From Acridotheres tristis (lineage: Eukaryota; Chordata; Aves; Passeriformes; Sturnidae), in assembly GCA_037013685.1 (NCBI GenBank), contig CM072886.1, positions 89,144,422 to 89,208,421 on the forward strand: a stretch of 64,000 nt of DNA. The letters are read 5' to 3'. The notes beneath the pieces are model-generated. The model did no database searches and was not told the DNA's origin. It worked only from the letters and a program-made list of their open reading frames with translations. Shown here piece by piece: positions 27,901 to 39,558 of the stretch. The number at the start of each line of letters is the position of its first letter. Within the stretch, counting starts at the first letter, position 1. Both the position numbers and the translations under genes were made by a program.

Positions 27901-30440
27901 AATGCTTTTAGTGCTTCAAACATGACTGAAAAAGAGAGGCTTCTAAATTTTCAGTTATTTACATTATGCTTTCTGGAACTTTTACCATTTAGTATAAACT
28001 CACTGAATGTACTTATTTCAAAAATCCTTGTGCTCCCTTGGCAATAGCTTGCCACTTCCCCTTCCATTTCAGCTGCACTTACAATTTTCTGCTCCAATTC
28101 TGATACTTCAGCATGTACTCTCCTGCTGCCAGGAACAGAATTGAATCCTACCAGCTGCCTGTAAGGGGTTAGCAGCAATATCTTTTAGCATTGGAAGTAT
28201 TTTGTTAGTAATTTGTATTAGTAATGTCTTTGTTGGGCTTAAGGTGGTTTGTTAACTGAGAAACTACAACTCATATTTTAAAAAGAACATACACTGAAAC
28301 AAAGTGGGGTTTAGTACCCTGTTAATAAGGAATTTTAAGTAATGTTATGAACACAAGTCTAGAAGCTGCTCATTTTTTTAGAACAGATCCGGGTTAATTT
28401 AACAGTGTCACATGGGTGAAATTCCTTAAAAAATGATAATTGTTTGGAGGTCAGGAAGGTCTGAAAGATGCAGTGTCCTCAGATATCCCCAGGTTCTTTC
28501 CTTAGAGAAGATTAAAAAAAATAAGGGGGGGGGAACAGAGCAACTGAGATAACTGATGCTCCATAAAGTATATTCTTAGGTGTTGCAAAGACTTATGCAT
28601 GATAATCATCTAAATAGAAACCATGTGCAGCATCTGTGTAATTTTCCCCTACTATCTCATTAACATCACAAAATGCAGACCAACAGGATTTTGATAGCCA
28701 GCCAGCTCATGCATGTTGCAATTATGCTTCCTCTCATATAATTCCCATACTTTCCTCACATATCTGAGCAAACTAACAGAGTATCTGTAGCTTAAATAAT
28801 TAACATCTATTAGCAGTATCTATATTATCACACTTTTCAGGGAGTGTGGTATTTATTGCACAACTAAGATAGCAAACCCACATTTGAAAGGAAAATAGCT
28901 TCTAATCTAAGTATTCATTTGCTGATGAATTAAAATCACCAAGTTATTCAGCACAATTCAAAATGAAAAAGCTGACATATCATTTATTGCAAAGGCCACA
29001 GCTATAATGGGAACGTCATTGTTTCCCTTTCTGCTGGTCTCACACATTCTTTTTAATCTTGATTATTTGTCACCCTGTTAGGGACTTCTTATGGTAATGA
29101 AATCCTTTGTCAGTGATGTAACCAGAGCCTTTTGCTGCATTTTTCCTTCCTACATAAGCTACAATTGGAGTTATAAACACTGTGGAGTTTTTTTCTGAAT
29201 CACACAATTGCAGATTGTTTGAAGGAAACACACTTTCCGAGCTGTTGCTAGGTGGCAAATGCTCTTAAAGATTTTGCAGGCTAGAGATTTCTTCAAACCT
29301 TTAATCCTCCATATTTATTTTATAACCCATACGAACTATTAAAAAAACAACAAAATACCACTCAGTGCTAGGATGATAGCAGATTTGAAAGAGATAAAAG
29401 ATTTGGCATCAAAAGCTTATTCCCCATCCTAGCTACAGGTCAGCTTAAGACTTTCATGAGGGCTGATTATCCTGTATCTGCATATTGCAAGGCTGCTCAT
29501 GCCTTCTTCTAAAACTGGTGTTAGCTCCTGTTTAGAACAAGGTCGTTGATGTAATGAATAAGCCTCAGCCACAGTCCTTTGAAAAATATGTACGTGCAAA
29601 AGACCTTCACCGACTGCAAGGAAATAAGGCAAAACTTTTGCTTAACCTCTAGGAACTCATCATCTCGGGGATTTTGCCTGAGATGTTACAGCAGCACTGA
29701 GTTTCAAAGAGTATAGAAACACACTGACAAATCTAGTGTTTGAAAAGAATCCTGCATTCTACCATTCCTAGGGTATGATTTTATAAAACTGCACATTAAT
29801 TCCTACTTGCAGGTCAAGTTGAAACTCTATTTTTCAGGTGTCCTTTAGAAATAAGGCCAAATTCACAGCTGAAGCTAAACTGATGAGACTTTTCACCTTT
29901 AAAAGCTGTCACACCAATGTCAGTGTTAGACTCAAGTCTATATATCAGTAATATGTATTAAAGGACAGCACAAGGAAGCTCTAAATACAGAAAAAAACCC
30001 CAGGCTTTATTACAGAGCAGCTTCAGATTTTCCTGCAGTGTGTAGTACCCCTTTCAAAGCTCAGCGTATTCATATTCAACCAAAAGCAGGGTCTTAAAAT
30101 GGAAAGTCTTTGGTAACTCCAGCAGTATCCATTATATATGATCCACTACATCTTTCCTTGCCAATGAAGTCTCATGTTATCATTATAAAAAACCAAATTT
30201 TTACAGGATTGAGAATTGTTCCCTTGCTCTTCCCTACCTCAGACACACATCTACAACTGCAGGTGGCTTTGGTAGGAAACATCAGTGAAAAAGTGGGATA
30301 TAACCTTCAGACGCTGGTTTTAATGTTCTTTCTTTAATTTTGATTAGTTTATTAAAGCTTCTGTGCTCTTTATGTTGAGCATGATACAGGAAACATGTTT
30401 TATGCCAAGATGTGTTCTCAAAAACTCTTATTTATTACAG

Positions 30441-30509
30441 AAGTCTCTTGATGGTGCTGGAATAGATGAAAAATACTGTGTCCTTAGACTTCCTGGAGAA
30501 TTAGCACAG
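30441..30509 (+). other. Possible internal exon, partner of 31,691
   Basis: A 69-base stretch lies between an acceptor (TTTATTACAG) and a donor (CAG|GTAACT). It is open for 23 codons in phase 0 (KSLDGAGIDEKYCVLRLPGE..). No family is recognised. It is listed because the stretch at 31,691 has a strong acceptor and continues the same phase. Confidence 0.18.
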
Positions 30510-30755
30510 GTAACTGTATTCTTTTGAGCTCTGTAAAACCGGCAGTGAAGGCATGATGGGCTATCAGCATCTGACCATCCAAACAAGCTTCCTTATTTTC
30601 CTTAGACAAAGGGGACAGAAATGGTTTGGAGGTGTACCACATTTAGTAGCATGACCAAATAGCTGTTACTTGATGAAGATTTTAACAGCTACCACCTTGT
30701 AAACTCAAAGGGAGAGAGAGCCTGAAATCATCCTCTGGCTGTATGGGCACAGATA

Positions 30756-30795
30756 TTATATATATTGAATATATATATATATTATTATTATATCA
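30756..30795 (+). repeat. TA/TTA simple repeat
   Basis: An irregular run of TA dinucleotides (ATATATATATATAT) is followed by ATTATTATTATA. Likely polymorphic. Confidence 0.85.
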
Positions 30796-31222
30796 TTGCT
30801 CTGGAAAAACCTTCAGGTAAAAATACACACTAGCTTGAAGTCCTTCAGATATGTCTATCCATTACTTTAATATCCCCTCTTCTTCATAGTTTTTGTAATA
30901 ACTGTTGCAATCCCACTGTGAAACTAGTAAATTCACAAAATGATAAATATAGCCACTGTAGAGTCACATAAAATGCTCTCAATGTAAAAAAAATGTAGTC
31001 TTTGTAAAGAGTTTTTTACTATGGAGCATGAAGCAAACATAAAAGATTGATTGTTTTTATAAAGAAGTAATGTACTTTGGAGTTAATAACCACTAATAAT
31101 CAGGATTAGACATTTCACGCAATGCTTGTCTCCCATCTTTTGACGTTTCTCAAAAGCCTAAATTTTTTACCCGTCTTTAAAATTACTGATTTCACAAGCT
31201 GCCTGCAAAACATCCCCATCGG

Positions 31223-31241
31223 AAAAAAAAAAAAAAAAAAA
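31223..31241 (+). repeat. A19 homopolymer
   Basis: Nineteen consecutive A following CCCCATCGG. Confidence 0.85.
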
Positions 31242-31690
31242 GAAATATGACTTTGTCAAATTTTAGAGGAAACTAGAGGCAATCGAGGGAAAAGCTTAAT
31301 CTTAAAGTGGATTTCTGAATTTCATTTGGAAGGATGATTGATGTGCTTTCCCCTCCCACACTGCTATAACTTTAATCTCACCTGGAGGAAAGAGAAAGGG
31401 AGCAATCTGACACTTAGCCCACTCAGCTCTGCTTTCCAGACTGCAGCTGGGAGATAAGGAAGCAATGGAGGCACTGCTTCCTCTCAACCCTGGATATCTG
31501 GGATGCTCTCTGTGGGAGGATAAAGACCAATTACCCCTTGGAATTCATCCTCAAAGTGTTAATAATTTAGCTAATTCCTATGTCTTACTCATTATGAGCA
31601 TGTGTTGAAAAGTGCTCATTATCAAAATTGACTAAAAAGCCATCTCATCCATCAGCTGGCCTTTACTAGTATTTCTCTTTCTCCTTGCAG

Positions 31691-31891
31691 TTTGTGCTTC
31701 CTAGACCAACTGCTCCTTGTGGACAGAAACTGCTAAGCTCCTCTTCACAGCTCACAAGTTCAAACCCGCCTTGGCTGGTTAAATGGCATCTGCTTTGCTG
31801 CATGTGCCTCAACAGCACATATGGAGCAACTATAACCTGCTTCCTGAGGAAGATTTCTCCATGTGGAAAAGGCTTCTGTCTTCACTGCTGA
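31691..31891 (+). other. Possible terminal exon
   Basis: The segment begins after a strong pyrimidine-rich acceptor (TTTCTCTTTCTCCTTGCAG) and stays open for 66 codons before a stop. It starts FVLPRPTAPCGQKLLSSSSQ and ends with a cysteine-rich tail. It would join in phase with 30,441-30,509. No homology is recognised, and it could be a bird-specific lncRNA exon or chance. Confidence 0.18.
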
Positions 31892-34879
31892 ACCTTATGC
31901 TGGTCAAAATGACCAGATTAGTAAAAGGATAATTTAAACCGTTTAAGTGTTACCTATCTCATTTTGCTTTAAACAGGCCAGGGAACACACACAGCTAGAA
32001 GATAAGAGCAGGTGCCAGCTGCTCCATCAAACTGAGGCTGACAGCTTCTTCAAACCAGCCATGGCACAGGTAGCATAAGATGATATGCTTAGTACACTCA
32101 TTAGTACGTTTCATGTAATTCTCATCAAAGCTAAGAGGTCAGCATCCATGGTGAGAGGCATAACTACACATAACGGCTCAAAACAGCCATCCTTGACAGA
32201 ATGTCACAGTGTGGGGAACAGCACTTTTGTCTGAGAACTCTGGCACAGCACTGTAATGTAACGTAGTAATGCTGTCTCCCACAAAAGCTACTTCAGATAG
32301 GAACAATAAAAGTGGAGAGCTAGACAAGGGAAAACTGGCTTGCATTCTATGTAGGAACCTGTCACCAGTCACAGAACCCAAGCTCATGGGAGATCATGGA
32401 CAGGGGAGCAGGTGTCACCTCCTTGAGTGAAGTCTGGAAGCAATACAAAGAAGACCATATTGACATGTTCATAAAGCTATGAGGATATGAATCACTTCCT
32501 TCCCCTTGACCACTGACTAAGTTATTAAGTTAGAAATATAGTCCACTAGGCATTACTCTTGTCCTCCATGCTTCAAATGCTTTACAGGTTCAAAAGCAGA
32601 GTTGAACAGTGGGAACTAAAGTGGTAAGTGGTAACACGAGACTGCCATGGCCAGTGGGTGGTCCTCACACCCTACAGCCACCAGGGATGTTCTTTGTGGA
32701 GTGATGGGCTACTGCTTTCGTGGGCTGAAGATGATTGTATGCAAAGTGTTCTACTGCTGTGCATCGCACAGCGTGCTCCCTCAGAGGTATGTGTTGGCAT
32801 GCCAAAGGTGTGGTTGCAATCTATCACACTGGCTCATTCAAATTGTCTTAATATAATTAAAGAGCACAATTAAGCTCCAGGCTATGATGTTTGATGATCT
32901 TCTCAAGGTGCCTTCAAAGATATTAGTCTGCAGCATACTAGAGCTTTTCAACTGTCTCATATTAAAAACAACACAACAAGCTCTCTGTTTGCCTAGCACA
33001 GGATTCCAGAAGCAGAGCAGTCATTTCTGTGCTTAAAAGTGGAGGCACCTGAGGAAGAGAATTGGGAGAGCTAGACAGTGTTGTGACTAGCACCACCCAC
33101 TAATGCTGCTTCTTGAGTGATAACAAAATACAAGCAGTAAAACAAAGTGGTAGATTGGGAACAGGACTTCTGCCTGCAGAAAGGCATTGCAAAGTTCACA
33201 TGATTTGTCCACTAAGTGTAAGAAATCGTTTTTGCCACTTTTAAACTCGTTGTTTCTTCCTTAAAAAAAATTAGAAGTTACAATCTTCAAAATTAATCAT
33301 TAATCTCTGTTACTAATGCTGCTTTGAATCAGAAAATGTCATTCCTGGAATGTCTGATCCATTATTGTGTTGAAGATGACAGGCAGCTGTCTTTGAAATT
33401 AAGTGACACAAATTGTCAAATTATAAACTGTGTGTGCATCCGAGTGTTCATGTCCTTCTAGTGCATTTCTGGTTTGAATCATAGATTTGTATCTGTAGAT
33501 GCTGATGACAATTAATTTGCATTATGGCAATATTCATAAAATAGTCAATAAGGGGGAATAAAGGGGAAAAAGGGAAAAGGAATGCACTTCTCTCTGTTAT
33601 TATTGACACTGACACTTCAGTGGATGTTTCTGCTAATGATCCAGAGCTCTCCTATACCAGTGTAGAGTCTTGGGGAGGCTACAACCATAACTGCCCTCAG
33701 TACTCTATCAAAATATAAAAGAAAGCAGTTGTTGCCAGACTTGGAATATGGCTACTGAGAAGTAAAAGAAAAACATATTACCTGAAAAAGAACAAAAGGT
33801 GTTGTAAGAAAATAAAAAGTTTGGGAGAAAAACAAAAGAAGAAATCTCAAGTGTGCTCCAAACCACTTTGATCAAGCATGACTGGTACTTATTTCAAGTC
33901 TACACCATCATTCAGATGTTTTTGTACCATGGCAGGTTTAAGCCTTCAGTTCTCTCCTGAAACACTTGATGTTATATAAGATGTCATTTTAGAAAATATG
34001 AGACTGTGTTGGAAACCAATTTCCTGAAGAGCTAGGAACAGGGTCATGTCGTTATCTAGTGTTGTACTTGCAGCTCTGGCAATTTTCTTTTTTAATAAAT
34101 ATGGATAAGTCCATCGGACTCTAAAGGACAACAAATATTGTCCTTTATCTTATGTTTGTGCTTCAAAATTGTGAAAAAGATGCTATGTGCAAAAAGGGTC
34201 AGAAATCTTTTCGAAGGTTTAAAATGATACAAAGTCCCGGATCTAAAACATAAAAAAAGCCGAAGACACGATTACAGAGTTGTGTTGTGCGAGAGCTGAG
34301 CAGTCAAACATAAATAATCAGTTCTGACCAGGAAAATAAGTAGTTACGTGGAAGTGATTTGCTGTCCCAGACCCTACACGGGGCTTGCTGGCTCCCGCAC
34401 AGCACTGCACGAAGTGGCCCCAGTGCTGCGCCAGGGCAGCTTTCCGCCTGGCTAGTTTGGATAGCAGCCAGAAGAGCTCCGTTCCCTGCCCACAACTTTG
34501 GGCAGACAAACCTGTGGAAGAATCAGCCGTACCAAATACACACACGCCAAATGAGACCTGTAAGCATCCATACACGGATACTTTTCAAATAAAGATTAGT
34601 TAATAAAGTGGAGAAGTGAATTTAGCCCACCACAAACCCCATAACACAAACCAAATCACTTTTATTTCTTTGAATTACTTTTGCTTTCTTTTTGCTAGAT
34701 CAATCACAGATGTTGTTGCTTTAGCACCAGGGCCGGGCAAACCCGGATAAGCACGATAGCAGTTCTCTAGGAGCGGCCAGGTATGGAATACAAATCACCC
34801 AAAGCCTTTTTTCCCCTTTGCCGTGAGGCTTCTAAGAGAGAAGCTGACGGCATTTACTTTGAGACACATCATCAGCCCC
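31892..34879. other. Proximal upstream DNA before the CpG island
   Basis: AT-rich sequence rises slowly in GC from about 34.3 kb. No coding exon, repeat family or RNA gene is recognised. Frames near 34.3-34.6 kb on both strands overlap one another and look composition-driven. Confidence 0.6.
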
Positions 34880-35078
34880 CCGGATGCTAAACGTAGGCGA
34901 ATCGTGACTGCAGCCCTTCCGAAGGAGAGAGCGGCTCCTCGGCTCCTCTCCCTGGCCCCCACGCCGCCGTCCCACACTTCCCGACCGAGACCACCCTTCC
35001 CGCGCCAGCCGGTGCCGGGGCAGCCCAAGGCCGGTCACGGGCTCGGACTACCGCCGCCTTGGGGCCACCCGAGCCCCT

Positions 35079-35142
35079 CAGCCACCGCCTGCTCCGGCTT
35101 CCCCCCCCTTTAGCCACCGCCTGCTCTGGCTTCCCGCCCCGG
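35079..35142 (+). repeat. 32-bp tandem duplication in the CpG island
   Basis: Two adjacent copies with period 32 share AGCCACCGCCTGCTC followed by GGCTTCCC, with a few substitutions and a C-run difference. Copy 1 is 35079-35110 and copy 2 is 35111-35142. It looks like a local slippage duplication upstream of the GC boxes. Confidence 0.8.
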
Positions 35143-35453
35143 GCAGCGACCCGGACGAGACCGGCGGGGAAGCCCCGTGTAGGACCGGAGGTGGCGGGAC
35201 CAGTCCCGATTCCTTTCCTCGGCCGGCTGCGGGGTGGGGCAGGGGGCTGCGGGCGCGGAGGGGCGCGGAGAGCAGGCGCTGGCTGCGCGGCGGGGCGGGA
35301 GCCGTGCACGCGGGAGCTGCCGCTTTAAATCCATCCCGTCCCGAGGGGCGGGGAAGGGGCCGCCAGGGAGGGGGCCGGGCGCGCGCGCGCGGCATCGCCC
35401 GGCGCGGTAGCGGAGCCCCGGCGGGCGCGGGGCGGGGGCGGCGGCCCGGGGGT

Positions 35454-35470
35454 GGGGCGGGGCGGGGCGG
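35454..35470 (+). promoter_or_regulatory. Tandem GC boxes (Sp1/KLF type)
   Basis: Three overlapping GGGGCGG units lie 109-125 bases before the CTNNAL1 ATG and just upstream of the in-frame TGA at 35471. Their density and position make them the best candidates for core-promoter Sp/KLF binding. Whether they lie upstream of the transcription start or in the 5' UTR is unknown. Confidence 0.5.
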
Positions 35471-35578
35471 TGAGAGAAGAGGAGCGGCGTGAGAGGGGCC
35501 GCGGGGCCCGAGCTGCCCGTGCAGGAGTGCGGCGGCGCGGCTGGAGGGGGCGTCCCGGCCGGGCTCGGCTGCCCCGCT

Positions 35579-35704
35579 ATGGCCACGTCCCCGTGCAGCA
35601 GCAGCGGCGTCTCCTCGTCGTCCTCGTCGGGGCTGGGCGCGGACGCGGGGCTGGAGATCCGCACGCGCTCCGTGGAGCAGACGCTGGTGCCGCTGGTGTC
35701 GCAG
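35579..35704 (+). CDS. CTNNAL1: CTNNAL1 (alpha-catulin) coding exon 1
   Basis: This exon encodes the first 42 residues of alpha-catulin, a cytoplasmic scaffold of the vinculin/alpha-catenin family. The family member is known to bind the RhoGEF ARHGEF1 (Lbc) and IKK-beta, linking Rho and NF-kB signalling to the cytoskeleton. The recognisable part is residues 25-42, LEIRTRSVEQTLVPLVSQ, which nearly matches the mammalian N-terminus. Residues 4-18 are a serine-rich, low-complexity stretch (SPCSSSGVSSSSSSG) that differs from the alanine/glycine-rich mammalian start. The ATG has a good Kozak context (G at -3, G at +4), and an in-frame TGA lies at 35471-35473 with no other ATG between. The exon ends CAG|GTAGGA in phase 0. 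It sits inside a CpG island. I am very sure of the gene and fairly sure of the start. Confidence 0.95.
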
Positions 35705-36351
35705 GTAGGAAAAGCGCCGCGGGGATTTCCCTCTCCCCACAATCTCCGCGAGGCTCTGCCCGCCCGGGACGCAGCTCGGCCGCCGCCGAAGTTTGCGCGC
35801 TCGGGTCGCGGCGCTCCGCAGCCCCCTCTTGTCGCCGCGCCCCCTCCCGCCCGTCCCGCGGTCCCGCCGGAGCCGGTGCCGTGTGGGTGATGCTGCTCGC
35901 ACGTCCCTCCCCGAGAAAGACTCCGAAGTTCCCCGCAAGGTCGCGGGGGAGCGTTGCGTAACGCCGGGCGCTGCGGAGCCGCCGGCGGTCCGAGCCCCGG
36001 GACGCCGCGGCGGAAGGGGCGCGGAGGGGCTGCCCCGCCGCCCGAGCGCTCCCGGCTGCCCGAGCCTCCCGCCTGCTGGCTGCCCGCGTGGGAGCGCGCT
36101 CCTGTCCTCCCGGCTCGGCGCCGGAGAGAGCGCTCGCCTTCCAGGGGCTTCGGCGGAGCTTTGTGTTTTCGCGGTCCGGCCTGAGCGTTGCATTGATTGG
36201 AGCTCCTACTGCACCCCGGGGTAGCGCCCGGTTTTTAAGAGGTTCCATGATAGGTAGACTGTCTTGATGACCTTTTAGCATGTCCCGCGCAGTGCTAAAT
36301 GACCTTAAACCCACCCCCGAATCGGGCTTTTCAGTGCTCTTCTAAGTAATT

Positions 36352-36377
36352 ATATGTTATATGTTATATTATATGTT
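36352..36377 (+). repeat. 7-bp AT-rich microsatellite
   Basis: ATATGTT is repeated with one shortened unit, close to the right edge of the CpG island. Confidence 0.8.
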
Positions 36378-37520
36378 TTTTGTTGTTGGGGTGTTTTTTT
36401 TCAGACGTTTAGTTACAAAATTGGTGTTTGACATGCTCATTAGAATTTTGTTTCTTGAAAAATAATGTCTGAAAAAAGCACAGTGTTTGCTGTATAGGAT
36501 TTTTGTGCTTTGAGCACTGATCAATAAAGTTAGCAAGTCAAAACCTATCTGTACAAAATCTTTAAACTGTATGTAACAGCTATACAAAAATAACTAGTCC
36601 TCGTGAGGTTAAATTGTGTTGATACCTCATAATCTATCTGGAAACAAACTGTGGTAAGCCTTGTTCGGTATTTGTATGTCTGGGCTGCAGGAAGGGTTTC
36701 TAATGGGTAATCGTGTTTCTGTACCCATCATGGTAATGTGTGTTTATTTTTCTGTTTGGAGAAATCACATTCAGTACAGCAAAGCCCTTCAAAGAGATTG
36801 AACCACTTGTTCCAAGTAAAATGAATTTTCTAGTCCTGAAACAACTGAGGTAAAATAGGGAGACGTCTTTTAGGAACCTTAAGAGCAATCAGAAACACAT
36901 CTAGTTGCAAAAACTGAATTTAGTTGCATATGTTCAATTTGTACTTTTAACAGATTTATATGAAGATACTCTTATTTCTCTGGAGTACTCTCTAATAACA
37001 ATAATCTTATTACCTTTGCAACAAACCTACAGAGAAGTGCATCATGTATGATTTTTCATTGACCACAAAGCCCATGACAACATCTTCCCGAAGGGCTAAG
37101 CAGCTTTCACTTCCCTGTGTACAGGGTGTCTGAGCATTTGTGAACACTCAGATCTCACTGTTTTCCTGCTAAGGCACTCCAGACTTGAGACAACTGTGTT
37201 CCTTGAAGCGCAGCTCTGAGCTCTGTTCGGATTCAGGCTGGAGTTGCTAATGATGTCAGCAGTAGCTCCTTACACCTGCCTGGTAAAATGCCCCACTTAC
37301 TGTAGTGGTTTATCAGTTCTGCCTGTACCATTCCGTCTGGATTGCTCAGTTGAGATCTCACTGACCGGCTTTGTTTGGAAATTTATGCAAAATGGTGTTT
37401 ATAGAGTACTTCTTTGTCTCAGAATTTACTTGTAGATTCTGCCTCAGCTGTGCATGCAGTAACCTTCAGGACTTTGTTTTTATGCTTGTACAAAATACAC
37501 TTGCAAAGGGCTATGTTCCT

Positions 37521-37542
37521 ACTGTGAAGTTAACTTCACAGT
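37521..37542. repeat. Perfect 22-bp palindrome in intron 1
   Basis: The half-site ACTGTGAAGTT is followed immediately by its exact reverse complement, with no spacer. It centres on GTTAAC. Confidence 0.9.
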
Positions 37543-38744
37543 TTACCCTTTTGTTAAAATCTGAGGAGTGCTATGTGATACTTGTGTACTACTGAAAAAA
37601 ATAGTCAGAATGTTCCTACTGCTTTTCACTACTTATTTTAAGCAAAGAGGAAACAAAAGGTGCCTTGTCTGACAAACTCACTTTCAATCTCCCATGTGGG
37701 GCTAAATCTTTCCTTTAAGCAAAAAAAAGAAGCTGCATTGATTCTTATTAAAATTCATGTAATGTGCTGTACATCGTCCTCATTGTAATATTGTAAACAT
37801 GTATTTGCCTGCTTGTTCTTCCTCAGCAATTGTGAGGGTTGGTTTTGTTTGATTTTTTTTAAACTGCATTTTGCAGCATGGGTTTTTTTCTTGTAGACTA
37901 CGTTGTAACAGAGTACATTTGCTATCAGCAGTGGTATAAGATTCCTATTATTCCAGCAGGAGAAATTACCCTTAGAGTCATCACTACATGTACTTACTAA
38001 ACTAATTAAAATTGGTTCTAAAACTTAGAGTATATACAGAGTTAAACTAGATCTGTTCAGACCTTGATGTGGCCCATTTTTAAGAGTGCCACAGATGACA
38101 AAGATGACAAATTTAAGCCATGGTATTAAGCATATTTGCTAACACTTCTTTTTCACTATCTGCATGGCTGTACTGTGAAAAGGATCATTGTACAGTATTT
38201 TGCAAAGCATGTGGCATGCAGTTCAGAAAATACGGCTTCTGGGGTCAAGCACCACGATTTTCTTAAAATAAGTAGTATTTTCTTCTCTGGGATAGGTTTC
38301 TTTAGTTCAGTTTTCCCTGAATAAATGCTAAATAATACTGAATAAATACTTTAAAAGTCTAGACATCTCCTTCACTGCTGCTACCCATATCCAGTCTAAT
38401 TATTTTGGGGTCCATTTTTTTAATTGAAGGTTTTTGGCAGCACACATCAGGAAGGGTGTTTGAAGTGGTCAGTGTTTACTCATTTAATAACAAGTCATTT
38501 AAAGAGTTGAGGAAAAGCAAAGACAGGGAAAAAGCACTTTTCAGGATGTGGCTGCAGCAGTGGCTTCTGCAGTTGCCATTCTGTACCTGTTTGCTAGTGT
38601 AGGAGCAGTTAGGTACCTTCACAGCTGTAGGATTTTGTCTGTCTAGATCTGTTCTAAGGAAGCATTCTGAGAATACTCAGTCTAGGTATTTGTCAACCTT
38701 CACAGTCAGGTACTTGGGAAAAAGAGGGAAACTTTGAGATCTGT

Positions 38745-39108
38745 CTATCTGGAGAAGAGAAGGCTCTGGAGAGACTTGTTGCGGCCTTCTAGTACCTAAA
38801 GAGAAGCTGCAAGAAAGCTGGAGAGGGACCTTTTGCAAAGGTGTGTAGTGACAGAGGAAGGGGGAATGGCTTTAAGCTGGAAGTAGGTATGTTTAGATTC
38901 AATGTTAGGAAGAAATTCTTCTCTGGAGGGTGGTGAGACAGTGCAGTGGGTTGTCCAGAGATGCTATGGGTGCTCCATCCCTGGAGGTGTTCGAGGCCAG
39001 GTTGTATGGGGCTCTGAGCAACCTGATCTCGTGGAAGGAGTCCCAGCCCTTGGCAGAGCAGGAGTGGAACTAGGTGACCTTTCCCTTGCATCCCAAATCA
39101 TCTTTTAT
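38745..39108 (+). mobile_element. CR1 LINE 3' UTR fragment
   Basis: The sequence follows the sense strand of the CR1 3' region: CTGGAGAAGAGAAGGCTC, AGAAAGCTGGAGAGGGACC, ATGTTAGGAAGAAATTCTTC, GGGGCTCTGAGCAACCTGAT and GGAACTAGGTGACCTTTCCC. The terminal octamer tail is lost. It is a truncated noncoding copy in the same orientation as CTNNAL1. Confidence 0.9.
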
Positions 39109-39542
39109 TTCTATATTCCTGAAAGAACAAAGTCACTTTTCACAGTTGAAGGTGACTTATCCTCCACCATCCGGAGTGCAGACCAATGTATTACAGCTGC
39201 TCAGCTTTCAGAAAGCCCATGTTGTCATAGGCAGTTTGGAGAATGATTGTGTGCCCCTGTGTTACTATGAACATGTTTTTCCAATTTTCTTGGTATAGGA
39301 GATACTGCCAGAGGTTTTGGAGTTGACTTGACCCATATAGTAAAAAATATAAGCTTTAAAATTTTTCTTTATTTCAGTTACAAAAGGCCCATGATACCAA
39401 TGCTTCTGAATGCTGTTGTTGTCAGTCTTAGATTCTACATAAGTTAACAGTGCCTTGAGGTGAATGAAACAAACCTGTTCTTTGCTGTCGTATTGTTTCC
39501 TTGCTCTCTCTGAAGTAGGCTAAAATAATTCCCATTTCAGTA

Positions 39543-39558
39543 AACGTTATATAACGTT
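39543..39558. repeat. Perfect 16-bp palindrome in intron 1
   Basis: AACGTTATATAACGTT reads identically on both strands. A third related piece, ACATAATGTT, follows immediately. Confidence 0.85.

Larger units (their letters stand above)
16081..30440. other. Upstream AT-rich DNA, no gene recognised
   Basis: Apart from the hairpin at 24.13 kb and the poly-T/G tract at 24.9 kb I find no feature. A donor-like CAG|GTAAGA lies at 22,740, but the preceding short frame (GANSPLQ) is not recognisable. Open frames at 16.1-16.6 kb and 22.7 kb lack motifs. Confidence 0.55.
34880..36230 (+). promoter_or_regulatory. CTNNAL1: CpG-island promoter of CTNNAL1
   Basis: GC content and CpG density rise abruptly near 34.88 kb and fall by about 36.2 kb, against AT-rich flanks on both sides. 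The island surrounds exon 1. Sp1-type GC boxes cluster just upstream of the start codon at 35429-35441 and 35454-35470 (GGGGCGGGGCGGGGCGG). An alternating GC run lies at 35379-35391. I see no TATA box at a sensible distance, which fits a dispersed housekeeping-type promoter. The transcription start cannot be fixed from sequence but probably lies between about 35.2 and 35.55 kb. Long open frames on both strands here result from GC-rich composition and are not genes. Confidence 0.85.

Noticed and set aside
35078..36193. 371-codon - strand open frame over the CpG island, with other long frames on both strands
   Set aside because: It is rich in Arg, Pro, Ala and Gly as expected from GC-rich DNA lacking stop codons, overlaps CTNNAL1 exon 1 antisense, and has no domain or splice logic.
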